From the NCBI GenBank assembly GCA_026389845.1, contig JAPLHB010000047.1, positions 1 to 64,000 of the forward strand: a stretch of DNA of 64,000 nucleotides, given 5' to 3'. Source of the stretch: Chloroflexota bacterium. Its GTDB lineage: Bacteria > Chloroflexota > Anaerolineae > CG2-30-64-16. This document shows, one piece after another, positions 49,378 to 57,518 of the stretch. Made by a program: the position numbers and the translations under genes. Numbering within the stretch: the stretch's first letter is position 1; every line of letters starts with the position of its first letter. Under the pieces are notes generated by a model, which had not been told where the DNA came from, did not search any database, and worked only from the letters and a program-made list of their open reading frames with translations.

Positions 49378-50319
49378 TTGTCCCGACATCTGGCTGCACA
49401 TAGCATGCCTCGGGAAGGCCATCGAGGCATTCGGGCGCGCTTGACCGGTTTGCATTTCCAGAGAACTGCTCTGGGAATCTTGCTGGCTCTGCCGCTGTTG
49501 GTGGTCCTCTTGGGTCTCCTGGGGTTTCCCATTGGCCTGGGCGTCTATACCAGCCTGTTGCGGAAAGAGGTAGGGTCGCCCGGAAGATTCATCGGATTGG
49601 GGAACTTCATAGAGCTCGCCCAGGATCCCGTCATCCCCAAGGTGCTGGCCAATACCGCGCTGTACGCCTTCGCCGGTGTGGCCATCAAAACGGTGATTGG
49701 CTTTGTGGCCGCGGTCATTCTCAACGAGCAGATCGTGGCCCGCAACCTCTTCCGCGGCTGGATACTGATGCCGTGGGTCCTGCCCGGCATCGTGGTGGGC
49801 CTCACCGGGCGTTGGATGTTCGACCAGACGGGCGGAGTCGTCAATTTTCTTCTGGTACAGCTCCACCTGATGGCGATACCGCCGTCCTGGCTGGGTGAGG
49901 GGAGTCTGGCCAGAGTGGCGCTGATCGCCACCAACGTCTGGCACGGCTTCCCCTTTTTCGCCATTACCCTCCTCGCGGGGATGCAGACAATCCCCGTAGA
50001 TCTCTACGAAGCGGCCGAGATGGATGGCGCTTCCATCTTTCAGCGGCTGCGCTTCATCACAGTGCCCTGGCTCAGGCCCGTTTTCACGATCGTGCTCATC
50101 ATCTCGGCCATCGCCACTGCCAATGACTTCACGACCGTCTGGACCATGACACGTGGTGGCCCCAGCAACGCCACACACCTTGCCGCCACCTATGCGTTCG
50201 AGCGCGGCTTCTATGCCAACAGAATGGGTTATGGCAGTGCCGTGGCCCTGGTCACGACACCGTTTCTCATCGTGTTCATTGCCTTTCTGGCAACCAGGGT
50301 GTGGAGGGATGATCAATGA
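49378..50319 (+). CDS. Sugar ABC transporter permease, MalF type (transporter 4)
   Basis: This 313-residue membrane protein has about six segments; the first is LGILLALPLLVVLLGLLGFP. The EAA loop is DLYEAAEMDGASIFQRLRFI. TTG at 49378 has AGGAGG at seven bases, whereas GTG at 49372 is only one base from it, so TTG is preferred. It overlaps the next gene by four bases. Confidence 0.87.
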   Translation: MSRHLAAHSMPREGHRGIRARLTGLHFQRTALGILLALPLLVVLLGLLGFPIGLGVYTSLLRKEVGSPGRFIGLGNFIELAQDPVIPKVLANTALYAFAGVAIKTVIGFVAAVILNEQIVARNLFRGWILMPWVLPGIVVGLTGRWMFDQTGGVVNFLLVQLHLMAIPPSWLGEGSLARVALIATNVWHGFPFFAITLLAGMQTIPVDLYEAAEMDGASIFQRLRFITVPWLRPVFTIVLIISAIATANDFTTVWTMTRGGPSNATHLAATYAFERGFYANRMGYGSAVALVTTPFLIVFIAFLATRVWRDDQ

Positions 50320-51161
50320 TCTCCGGCGTCCGGCCGCTGTCCTTATTTCAGAAGGTGGTTGTCTACACCATCCTTGGCTGCCTGCTGCTGCTGGTGACTT
50401 TTCCCTTGTATTGGGTCGCGATGACCTCGTTCAAGACGCCCCGTGCGATCTACGATACCGAGCAGGCCCTCATCCCGCATAGCCTGACACTGGAGAACTA
50501 TCGGCTCTTGTTCAAGGAGACGCAAATCCTCGACTGGATACAGTTCACGGCCGCGCTTGCGGTCACAAGTACCCTCGTTGCCGTGATCGTCGCGATTTGC
50601 GCTGCCTACAGCATAACAGGCTTTGACTTTCCTGGCCGCAAGACACTCGGCTTTGTAGTCTGGCTGGCCTATGTTATCCCAGTTGCGCTGCTGCTCATTC
50701 CGCTCTTCCTGCTCATGAACTCACTGCATCTGGTGGACAAGTTCCCCGGACTGGTGATCGCCTACCAGGCCGGGATGGTGCCATCCGCCACTTGGCTGAT
50801 GATGGCCTACTTCCGCCGGCTGCCCAAGGAACTGCAGGATGCCGCGCTCATTGACGGCTGCACGCCTATGGGTGTGCTGGTGCGGGTCATCCTGCCCCTG
50901 GCGGCGCCCGGCGTAGCCACCGCCGCCATCCTCGGGTTCACCGGCGCCTGGAGCGAATTCGTCCTGACGGCGACGCTGACGCGCAGCCCTGAGTTGAAGA
51001 ACGTCTCCATCGGCATCCTGTCCTTCATGGTCAGCGACACGGTGCTCTGGGGTCAGTTGATGGCCGCGGCGGTTATCGCCTTGCTGCCGGTGTTCCTCCT
51101 CTACGTCTTCTTGCAGCGCTACGTGGTGCAGGGGCTTACCATTGGCAGCGTAAAGGGATAG
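50316..51161 (+). CDS. Sugar ABC transporter permease, MalG type (transporter 4)
   Basis: This 281-residue membrane protein is the partner permease. The EAA-like loop is ELQDAALIDGCTPMGVLVRV and the end is YVFLQRYVVQGLTIGSVKG. The start overlaps the MalF-type stop (ATGA). The C-terminus closely matches a pseudogene fragment 130 bp downstream. Confidence 0.9.
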   Translation: MISGVRPLSLFQKVVVYTILGCLLLLVTFPLYWVAMTSFKTPRAIYDTEQALIPHSLTLENYRLLFKETQILDWIQFTAALAVTSTLVAVIVAICAAYSITGFDFPGRKTLGFVVWLAYVIPVALLLIPLFLLMNSLHLVDKFPGLVIAYQAGMVPSATWLMMAYFRRLPKELQDAALIDGCTPMGVLVRVILPLAAPGVATAAILGFTGAWSEFVLTATLTRSPELKNVSIGILSFMVSDTVLWGQLMAAAVIALLPVFLLYVFLQRYVVQGLTIGSVKG

Positions 51162-51249
51162 CGCGTTGAAGTGTAGTGTCGCAGGGTGAGCTCTTCTGCT
51201 GTTTCTATTGACCATCCCGTCTCATCACCACACGAAGGGAACGCAGACC

Positions 51250-51367
51250 ATGCTGATCCCGCGCGAACGCGTGCTGTGCACGCTCAACCATGATTCCGCT
51301 GCTGCTATTCATCTTCCTGCAACGTTATGTCGTACAAGGACTTACGATGGGAGCCGTGAAAAGCTGA
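51250..51367 (+). pseudogene. Deletion scar: UroD-family start fused to MalG-type permease end
   Basis: An ATG with AAGGGA upstream opens a frame reading MLIPRERVLCTLNHDS, the usual start of a UroD-family gene. At about 51296 the similarity jumps to another frame reading LLLFIFLQRYVVQGLTMGAVKS and a stop, the usual end of a MalG permease. A deletion has joined the first 16 codons of one gene to the last 23 of another. The rest of 51162-51379 shows no other gene. Confidence 0.75.
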
Positions 51368-51379
51368 CGGAGGCTTAAT

Positions 51380-52261
51380 ATGCCCAGTCCACAATTGGCA
51401 GAAGCTTTGGATTTCTTGCACAAGAACGCCGTGCCGCTTGGGGCCTCGGTAGCAGAGCGCCGGGCGATCCTGGACGACCGCGTCCGCGGCCTGCCGGCGT
51501 TGCCCGGCATCCACGTTGAGCCTGTGACGGCAGACGGCGTGCCCGCCGAGTGGGTCAGCGTAGATGGCGTCTCGGCCGACCGGGTGATGCTGTTCCTGCA
51601 CGGCGGCGGCTACGTGGCCGGGTCCGCGGCCGGCGGCCGCGATTTCGTGGCCCGGCTGTGCACGGCCGCGGGCGCCCGGGCGCTCTCGCTCGACTATCAT
51701 TTGGCGCCGGAAGCGCCCTTTCCGGCTGCCATCCAGGACTGTGTGGCAGCCTATCGCTGGCTGCTGCGGCAGGATGTGCCGGCGGCGCACTGCGCCATCG
51801 TCGGACCTTCGGCCGGCGGCGGTCTGGTGGCCGCCACGCTGCTGGCGCTCCGTGATGCCGGCGATCCGCTGCCCGCTTGCGGCGTATGCATGTGCCCGTT
51901 TGTTGACATGACCGGGAGCGCAGCGTCGCTGGAGCAGAATGCCGACAAGGATGTTCTGGCCCCAATCGTGGCCCGCTCCTTCGCGGACCTCTACTTGCAG
52001 GGCGCCGATCCCAGGCAACCGCTGGCCTCGCCGATCTTCGCCGACCTGAGCGGGCTGCCACCGCTGCTGATCCAGGCGGGCACGATCGAAGTGCTGCTGG
52101 ACGATGCCCGTGCCTTGGCCGCACAGGGGAAGGCATGCGGGGTCGAGGTTACCTACGAGGAGTGGGAGGGAATGTTTCATGGCTGGCAAACGATGGCCGC
52201 GCTGCTGCCGGAGGGCGTTCAAGCCATCGCTCACGTCGGCGATTTCATCCGGAGCCATTGA
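51380..52261 (+). CDS. Alpha/beta hydrolase (hormone-sensitive lipase-type esterase)
   Basis: This 293-residue hydrolase has the oxyanion HGGG (LFLHGGGYVAG), nucleophile Ser in GPSAGGG (GDSAGG in most relatives), Asp in EVLLDDAR and His in GMFHGW. Such enzymes cleave short acyl esters. No signal peptide is seen, so it acts in the cytoplasm, perhaps deacylating imported sugars or aromatic esters. It lies ten bases before the next SDR. Confidence 0.88.
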   Translation: MPSPQLAEALDFLHKNAVPLGASVAERRAILDDRVRGLPALPGIHVEPVTADGVPAEWVSVDGVSADRVMLFLHGGGYVAGSAAGGRDFVARLCTAAGARALSLDYHLAPEAPFPAAIQDCVAAYRWLLRQDVPAAHCAIVGPSAGGGLVAATLLALRDAGDPLPACGVCMCPFVDMTGSAASLEQNADKDVLAPIVARSFADLYLQGADPRQPLASPIFADLSGLPPLLIQAGTIEVLLDDARALAAQGKACGVEVTYEEWEGMFHGWQTMAALLPEGVQAIAHVGDFIRSH

Positions 52262-52270
52262 AGGAGCATC

Positions 52271-53053
52271 ATGAACGTCTTGAAGCAGTTTGATCTTTCG
52301 GGTAAAGTCGCCGTCGTAACGGGCGGCGCGCGGGGACTGGGGCGACAAGCCGCCCTGGCGCTGGCCGAGGCCGGCGCGGACGTGGCGATCTGCGGCCGTA
52401 GCACCGACGGCACGCCGACCGCGACCGAAATCGAGGCGATGGGCCGCCGTTCGTTCTTCGCCAAGGTGGACGTGACCAAATCGGCCGAGATCGAGCCGTT
52501 CGTCGAGGAGGTGATCGGCCGGCTGGGCAAGATTGACATCCTGGTGAACAACGCAGCCATCGGCACGCGCGGCCAATCATTGGAGACCGTCTCGGATGCA
52601 GAATGGCACGAGTTCATGGATGGCATCATGAACTGCATGTTCTACGTGGCGAAGCCCATCGCCCGGCACATGATCGCCCGCGGCGAAGGGGGTGTCATCA
52701 TCAACATGACCTCCATCAACGCCTTCATCATCTCCAACATCGCGCCGCGCTACAACGTGCCCTATTGCGTCGCCAAGGCGGGCGTCGCGCACATGACGCA
52801 CGGAATGGCGACGAACTGGGCGCCGCACAAGATCCGAGTCAACGGCATCGCGCCCGGCTTCATCCCCACCGAAATAAGCAGCGCTCTTCTGCAAAATCCT
52901 GACATCATGAACCGGATGCTGGCGGGGCAGCCGATGGGACGCTTCGGCCAGTTGGAGGAGATCAAGGGTGCCATCCTCTTCCTGGCATCCGACGCGTCTT
53001 CGTACATGACCGGTCACAATCTGGTCATGGACGGCGGCGCGACGCTGTGGTAG
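52271..53053 (+). CDS. Short-chain dehydrogenase/reductase
   Basis: This 260-residue SDR has TGGARGLGRQ, NNAA, Ser in NMTSINAF and Tyr/Lys in PYCVAKAG. It ends GHNLVMDGGATLW. It probably oxidises a sugar or alcohol; substrate unknown. GAAGGAG precedes the ATG. It shares an operon with the esterase. Confidence 0.88.
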   Translation: MNVLKQFDLSGKVAVVTGGARGLGRQAALALAEAGADVAICGRSTDGTPTATEIEAMGRRSFFAKVDVTKSAEIEPFVEEVIGRLGKIDILVNNAAIGTRGQSLETVSDAEWHEFMDGIMNCMFYVAKPIARHMIARGEGGVIINMTSINAFIISNIAPRYNVPYCVAKAGVAHMTHGMATNWAPHKIRVNGIAPGFIPTEISSALLQNPDIMNRMLAGQPMGRFGQLEEIKGAILFLASDASSYMTGHNLVMDGGATLW

Positions 53054-53282
53054 AATCACCATTCAGCCCTGGCGGAGCATCCTGTCCTGAGAATCGCTGT
53101 CCGCTCTGGAGTAGAGGCTTTAGCCGGTCGCTCGCGTGCGCGCACCAAACCGCCTGAAGGCTCGACTCCGGTTGCGTGGCGATTTTCACCCGCGCATGGC
53201 CGCCTCCTTCGACTTCACCCTGCAAACAACGCAGGGTTCCGCTCAGGATGCTTGTTGTATCAGAGGTGACAGGAGTAGGATT
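53054..53282. other. Non-coding gap with repeat-like sequence
   Basis: No gene is seen. A block near 53205-53255 (CCTTCGACTTCACCCTGCAA, then CGCTCAGGATGCTTG) resembles repeat sequence near 16199-16225. The block CGCCTGAAGGCTCGACTCCG also looks repeat derived. A ribosome site AGGAG lies at its end. Confidence 0.4.
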
Positions 53283-54350
53283 ATGACAGTGACGTTCCAA
53301 CCCGACTACCGGCGCTTGTTAAAGACGATCGCCCACGAGGAACCGGACCGCGTGCCGCTGACCGATATGCAGGCTGATACGGCCATGAAAGACCAGTTCA
53401 TGGGCCGCCCCATCCGCACCATCGCGGATCACGTGGCGTTCCAGGCCGCGGCCGGCTTCGACTTCATCTATCTGCGCGCGAACTACGATTACCCCGGCAC
53501 GTCGCCGGTGGTCTCCACCGGCACGCCGCGCTCGTGGCTCTATTCCATCGCGCCCGACTCCGAGACGGTCGGCACCTACGGCGCGGGCCCGGTGCAGACG
53601 CGCGCCGACCTGGATCGCATCGAGTGGCCCGACCCCGCGACCGTGGACGTCTCGCACATGGTCGAGGCCGCGCAGGTGTTGCCGCCCGGCCTGGGCATCA
53701 TCACCGGCGTGGGCGGCGTCTTCACCCGCACGTGGATGCTGATGGGCTACGAGCATTTCTCCGAGATGCTGGCCGACGACATCGAGTTCGTGGCCGAGAT
53801 CGCGGCGCGCGTCGGTCGTACTCAGGTCGCAGTGATGCGCCGGGTGATCCAGATGCCAGGCGTCGTCGCGGCCTGGTACGGCGACGATCTGGCCTACACC
53901 GAGAGCCTGCTCGTCTCGCCGAAGATCCTGCGTAAATACTTCTTCCCGTGGATGGAAGAGTTGGCGAGCATCGCGCACGCGGCCGGGCTGCCGTTCATCA
54001 TGCACTCCGACGGCCGGCTGTGGCAAGTGCTGGACGACCTGATCGCCCTGGGGGTCAACGCGCTGCATCCCATCGAGGCGAAGGCGATGGATATCTACGA
54101 CCTCAAGCGGCGCTACGGCCAGAAGATCGCCATCTTCGGCAACGTGGACCTGGGCTATACCCTCGAAGATGGACAGGGCACGCCGGAGGCCGTGCGCGCC
54201 GAGGTGCGCAAACAGATCAAGGAGTTGGCGCCCGGCGGCGGCTACGGCCTGGCCTCGGGCGCGGGCATCCCGCGCTACGTCAAACTGGAGAACTTCCTTG
54301 CCATGCGCGAGGCGCTGTACGAATATGGGACGTACCCGATTCGGTTGTGA
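53283..54350 (+). CDS. UroD/MtaA-superfamily protein, HxDG type
   Basis: This 355-residue protein opens with the family signature YRRLLKTIAHEEPDRVPLTD. At the zinc position it has HSDG (H241, D243), so one Cys ligand is replaced by Asp. It is followed 76 bp later by a corrinoid protein and then by another UroD-family gene with HSCG. That arrangement is typical of methyltransferase systems, with one protein loading and another unloading the corrinoid. The start at 53283 has AGGAG upstream; the longer frame crosses repeat sequence. Confidence 0.85.
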   Translation: MTVTFQPDYRRLLKTIAHEEPDRVPLTDMQADTAMKDQFMGRPIRTIADHVAFQAAAGFDFIYLRANYDYPGTSPVVSTGTPRSWLYSIAPDSETVGTYGAGPVQTRADLDRIEWPDPATVDVSHMVEAAQVLPPGLGIITGVGGVFTRTWMLMGYEHFSEMLADDIEFVAEIAARVGRTQVAVMRRVIQMPGVVAAWYGDDLAYTESLLVSPKILRKYFFPWMEELASIAHAAGLPFIMHSDGRLWQVLDDLIALGVNALHPIEAKAMDIYDLKRRYGQKIAIFGNVDLGYTLEDGQGTPEAVRAEVRKQIKELAPGGGYGLASGAGIPRYVKLENFLAMREALYEYGTYPIRL

Positions 54351-54426
54351 AACGGGAGAATCTGATGGGGTTGGGCGGGCAGCGGAGCTACCCACCCAAC
54401 CCCCAACCTATTCACTGGAGGCACAG

Positions 54427-55059
54427 GTGGCTACTCTGGATTCGATCTACAACGCAGTTCTGGAAGGCAGCGCCCCGGCGGCGCAGGCGGGCGTGAAGGC
54501 GGCCCTGGCCGAAGACATCGCGGCCGACACGATCTTGAAAGATGGCCTGATCGCGGCGATGGGCGAAGTGGGCCGGCTGTTCGAAGAGAACGAGTATTTC
54601 GTGCCCGAGATGCTGGTGTCGGCACGCGCCATGCAGTCGGGTCTGGCGTTGCTCAAGCCGCACCTGGCCGCGGGCGGATCGGTCTCGGCCGGCCGGGCGG
54701 CCATCGGCACCGTCAAGGGCGACTTGCACGACATCGGCAAGAACCTGGTGGGCATGATGCTGGAAGGAGCCGGCTTCGAGGTGATTGACCTGGGCACCGA
54801 CGTGACGCCGGAGAAGTTCGTGAACGCCGTCAAGGAGCGCGGGGTGCAGCTCGTCGGACTTTCGGCCCTGCTGACCACCACCATGCCCTCGATGGGCGCG
54901 ACGATGAAGGCGCTAACGGAAGCCGGCATCCGTAACCGGGTGAAGGTGATGATCGGCGGCGCGCCCGTGACGGACGCTTTCGCCAGGCAGATCGGCGCCG
55001 ACGGCTACGCGCCCGATGCCAGCTCGGCCGTCCGGCTGGCGAAGGCGTTGGTGGCGTAA
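54427..55059 (+). CDS. Corrinoid (B12-binding) methyltransferase protein, MtbC/MtaC-like
   Basis: This 210-residue protein has an N-terminal helical cap (about 1-85; GRLFEENEYFVPEMLVSARA) and a Rossmann B12-binding domain with DxHxxG (GTVKGDLHDIGKNLV; His is the lower cobalt ligand). SALLTTTM and IGGAPVTDAF complete the site. It carries the methyl group between a substrate methyltransferase and an acceptor methyltransferase. GTG at 54427 follows GGAGG at five bases. A hairpin (about 54367-54402) lies between it and the UroD-family gene. It is the only corrinoid protein in the window. Confidence 0.93.
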   Translation: MATLDSIYNAVLEGSAPAAQAGVKAALAEDIAADTILKDGLIAAMGEVGRLFEENEYFVPEMLVSARAMQSGLALLKPHLAAGGSVSAGRAAIGTVKGDLHDIGKNLVGMMLEGAGFEVIDLGTDVTPEKFVNAVKERGVQLVGLSALLTTTMPSMGATMKALTEAGIRNRVKVMIGGAPVTDAFARQIGADGYAPDASSAVRLAKALVA

Positions 55060-55106
55060 CGTCCGCCGCCCGCTGACCGTCCGTCGTCCGGCAAGGGAGT
55101 ACACTG

Positions 55107-56087
55107 GTGCACGCCAACTTATCGCCCAAAGAGAATCTGTTGCGGGTACTCCACCATAACGATCCGGCGTACGTTCCCGTACGCCGGATGAATGGCCTGA
55201 TTCCCGGCATGGTCCGGCTGCACTTGAACGGGAACTTGATCTTCTACGATGGAGTGGACCGTTGGGGCGTTCGCTTTGCGGGTGGTGGGCCGCCTGGCTC
55301 CGAATGGGAGCCCCGTGTCCAGGCCTATGCTGTAGGACATCCCCTCTCCGCTCTCTCCAATCTCGATCGCTACCCCTTCCCGAACCCAGACGAGCCAGGG
55401 CTCTGCGCGGGCATCTTCGACGGGGTTGACCGCGCCAGCAACCTCGTGTTCGTGGAAATGGGCGTGTTGCCATTCACGCGTGCGCATTTTCTGATGGGCA
55501 TGGAAGCCCTGCTCATGGCAATGGCTGATCAGCCTGAGGCGGTCGGCCGCCTTCTCCACATCATTGCAGATTATCAGATCGCGGTCATACACCGGGTAGC
55601 GGCGCAGGGAATTGACGGCATTCGCGGCGAAGATGACTACGGCTCTCAGAATTCCCTCATGATTTCGCCGTCCATGTGGCGCAGGCTGGTCAAACCCGAG
55701 TTGGCCCGAATTATCGGCGCCGCCAAAGGGGCTGGCCTGCTGTTCTGCATGCATAGCTGCGGCCATATCATGCCGATAGTGCCTGACCTGATCGCGTTGG
55801 GGGTGGATATCCTGGATCCCATCCAGCAGCAGGCCAACGATCAGGCTGAACTGAAGCGCCTGTATGGCGACAAGCTCTGCTTCAAAGACGGGTTGAGCAC
55901 CCAGGGCGCTCTCACCCAGGGCACGCCGGCCGATGTTGCTGCAGATGTGCGTGAACGGATTCGCCTGCTGGCTCCTGGCGGCGGCTACATTCTTGGCCCG
56001 GACAACGCCATTGCCATCCCAGAGGCCAACTATCGCGCCTATCTGGATGCCGGAGAACGTTACGGTCGCTATCCGCTGCGATTCTGA
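55107..56087 (+). CDS. UroD/MtaA-superfamily protein, HxCG type
   Basis: This 326-residue protein opens SPKENLLRVLHHNDPAYVPV and keeps HSCG (H216, C218) at the zinc/thiol position. It ends GGGYILGPDNAIAIPEANYR. Lying 47 bp after the corrinoid protein, it is the best candidate in the window for a true cobamide methyltransferase. The start is GTG with GGGAG upstream. The methyl donor is unknown; no mttB-type gene is in the window. Confidence 0.86.
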   Translation: MHANLSPKENLLRVLHHNDPAYVPVRRMNGLIPGMVRLHLNGNLIFYDGVDRWGVRFAGGGPPGSEWEPRVQAYAVGHPLSALSNLDRYPFPNPDEPGLCAGIFDGVDRASNLVFVEMGVLPFTRAHFLMGMEALLMAMADQPEAVGRLLHIIADYQIAVIHRVAAQGIDGIRGEDDYGSQNSLMISPSMWRRLVKPELARIIGAAKGAGLLFCMHSCGHIMPIVPDLIALGVDILDPIQQQANDQAELKRLYGDKLCFKDGLSTQGALTQGTPADVAADVRERIRLLAPGGGYILGPDNAIAIPEANYRAYLDAGERYGRYPLRF

Positions 56088-56100
56088 GGAGAACAAAGCC

Positions 56101-57504
56101 ATGAATTCAACGACCATCCGACCCCACCTCAGGTCACTGGCGGCGCTGCTGCTGGCCCTACTCACCTTGACAGGGTGCACCCTGTTGCCAGCGGGTCGCG
56201 CCGGTGGCGCCGGTAGCGCCCGCAGCGTCCGATTGGAAGAGGCGACGCCGACGCCTATCCCCACACCGGTCACGGTTGCCAAACCCACGTATACCGTCGT
56301 GCGCGGCGAGGTGGTCAAGACCCTGCTGCTAGGTGGACGCGTCTCTCCGGTCACGCAGACGGACCTCTTCTTCAAGGTGGGTGGCCGGGTTCGCACAGTC
56401 TATGTCAAGTCGGGTGACAACGTGAAGGCCGGCGCCCTGCTGGCCGACCTGGAGATGGCCAACGCGGAGCGCGACCTGGTTTCAGTCCGGCTGGATCTGG
56501 ATCGGGCCCAGGCACGGCTCAAGACAGCTCAGAGTGATGTTCAGGCGAACCTCAAGCGTGCGCAGGCCAACCTGGATATTGCCAAAGAAAACCTGGCGAT
56601 CATCGAGGGCCAGGATCCTACCCCGCGCAAGGTCAAGGCCGAGGTCGCGCTGCAACGGGCCGACCTGGCCCGCAAACAGGCGCAAGACGCCTATGACGCG
56701 ATCGCCTGGCGCAATGATCGCGGCGCCAGCCCTCAAGCGATGGCCCTCCAACAGGCAACTCTGAACTATCAGGATGCCCAGGCCGCTTACGACCTGGCCA
56801 TGCAGGACATCGTGACGCACGGTCACCAGATAACCATCGCCGAGCGGCAGGTGGACCTGGCACAACTTACCCTGGATAGTCTCAGCGGCGGCGTGGATCC
56901 GTTGTTGGTCAATGACGTGAGCAAGGCTCAGCTCGCCGTCACCAAGCTCGAGGCGGCCGTCTCTGATGCCCAGATCGTCGCACCTTTCAACGGACAGGTG
57001 CAGGTGGCCTTTATCCTGAGCGAAGGCACGGCCATAGATGCCTTCAGACCCGTCGCGACGGTGTCCGATCTCAGTGTATTGGAGGTGCGCGTCGATACCC
57101 TCAGCGTCGGGTCGGACGATCTGAGCGTAGATATGCCGGCGACCGTGTCGTTTGTCGGCCGGCCGGGCGTGGAGATGAAGGGGCGCATCCGCCAATTGCC
57201 TGCTTCGGGGGTGTTGGCCACCATCGCTCAGGACAAGTCGCTGCACATCGCGCTGGAGGACCCCGGCATCTCCATCGGCTATGCGTCGGGCGATCTCACG
57301 CGGATAGCCATTGTCTTGGAACGGAAGCAAGACGTGCTCTGGTTGCCCCCCATGGCCCTTCGCACGTTCGAAGGACGCAGGTTCGTCGTCGTCCAGGAGA
57401 GCGGCGGCCAGCGACGAGTGGATGTCAAGGTCGGGCTTGAGGGGGATGATCGCATCGAGATCGCCAGCGGTCTGACCGAAGGCCAGATCGTGGTCGGGCA
57501 GTAG
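56101..57504 (+). CDS. Efflux adaptor lipoprotein (MacA/HlyD family)
   Basis: This 467-residue adaptor has a lipoprotein signal (LLLALLTLTGCTLLP). A biotinyl-lipoyl-like half is split by a long coiled-coil hairpin (about residues 125-270). A beta-barrel follows (VDMPATVSFVGRPGVEMKGR) and a membrane-proximal end (ASGLTEGQIVVG). It links a MacB/FtsX-type permease to export outside the membrane. It starts 13 bases after the UroD-family gene and precedes the permease at 57519. Confidence 0.87.
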   Translation: MNSTTIRPHLRSLAALLLALLTLTGCTLLPAGRAGGAGSARSVRLEEATPTPIPTPVTVAKPTYTVVRGEVVKTLLLGGRVSPVTQTDLFFKVGGRVRTVYVKSGDNVKAGALLADLEMANAERDLVSVRLDLDRAQARLKTAQSDVQANLKRAQANLDIAKENLAIIEGQDPTPRKVKAEVALQRADLARKQAQDAYDAIAWRNDRGASPQAMALQQATLNYQDAQAAYDLAMQDIVTHGHQITIAERQVDLAQLTLDSLSGGVDPLLVNDVSKAQLAVTKLEAAVSDAQIVAPFNGQVQVAFILSEGTAIDAFRPVATVSDLSVLEVRVDTLSVGSDDLSVDMPATVSFVGRPGVEMKGRIRQLPASGVLATIAQDKSLHIALEDPGISIGYASGDLTRIAIVLERKQDVLWLPPMALRTFEGRRFVVVQESGGQRRVDVKVGLEGDDRIEIASGLTEGQIVVGQ

Positions 57505-57518
57505 GGGCTGCGCTGCAC

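Noticed and set aside
51305..52576. 423-codon minus-strand open frame
   Set aside because: It is opposite the esterase and SDR genes, both with full catalytic sets; no family similarity is seen in the antisense product.
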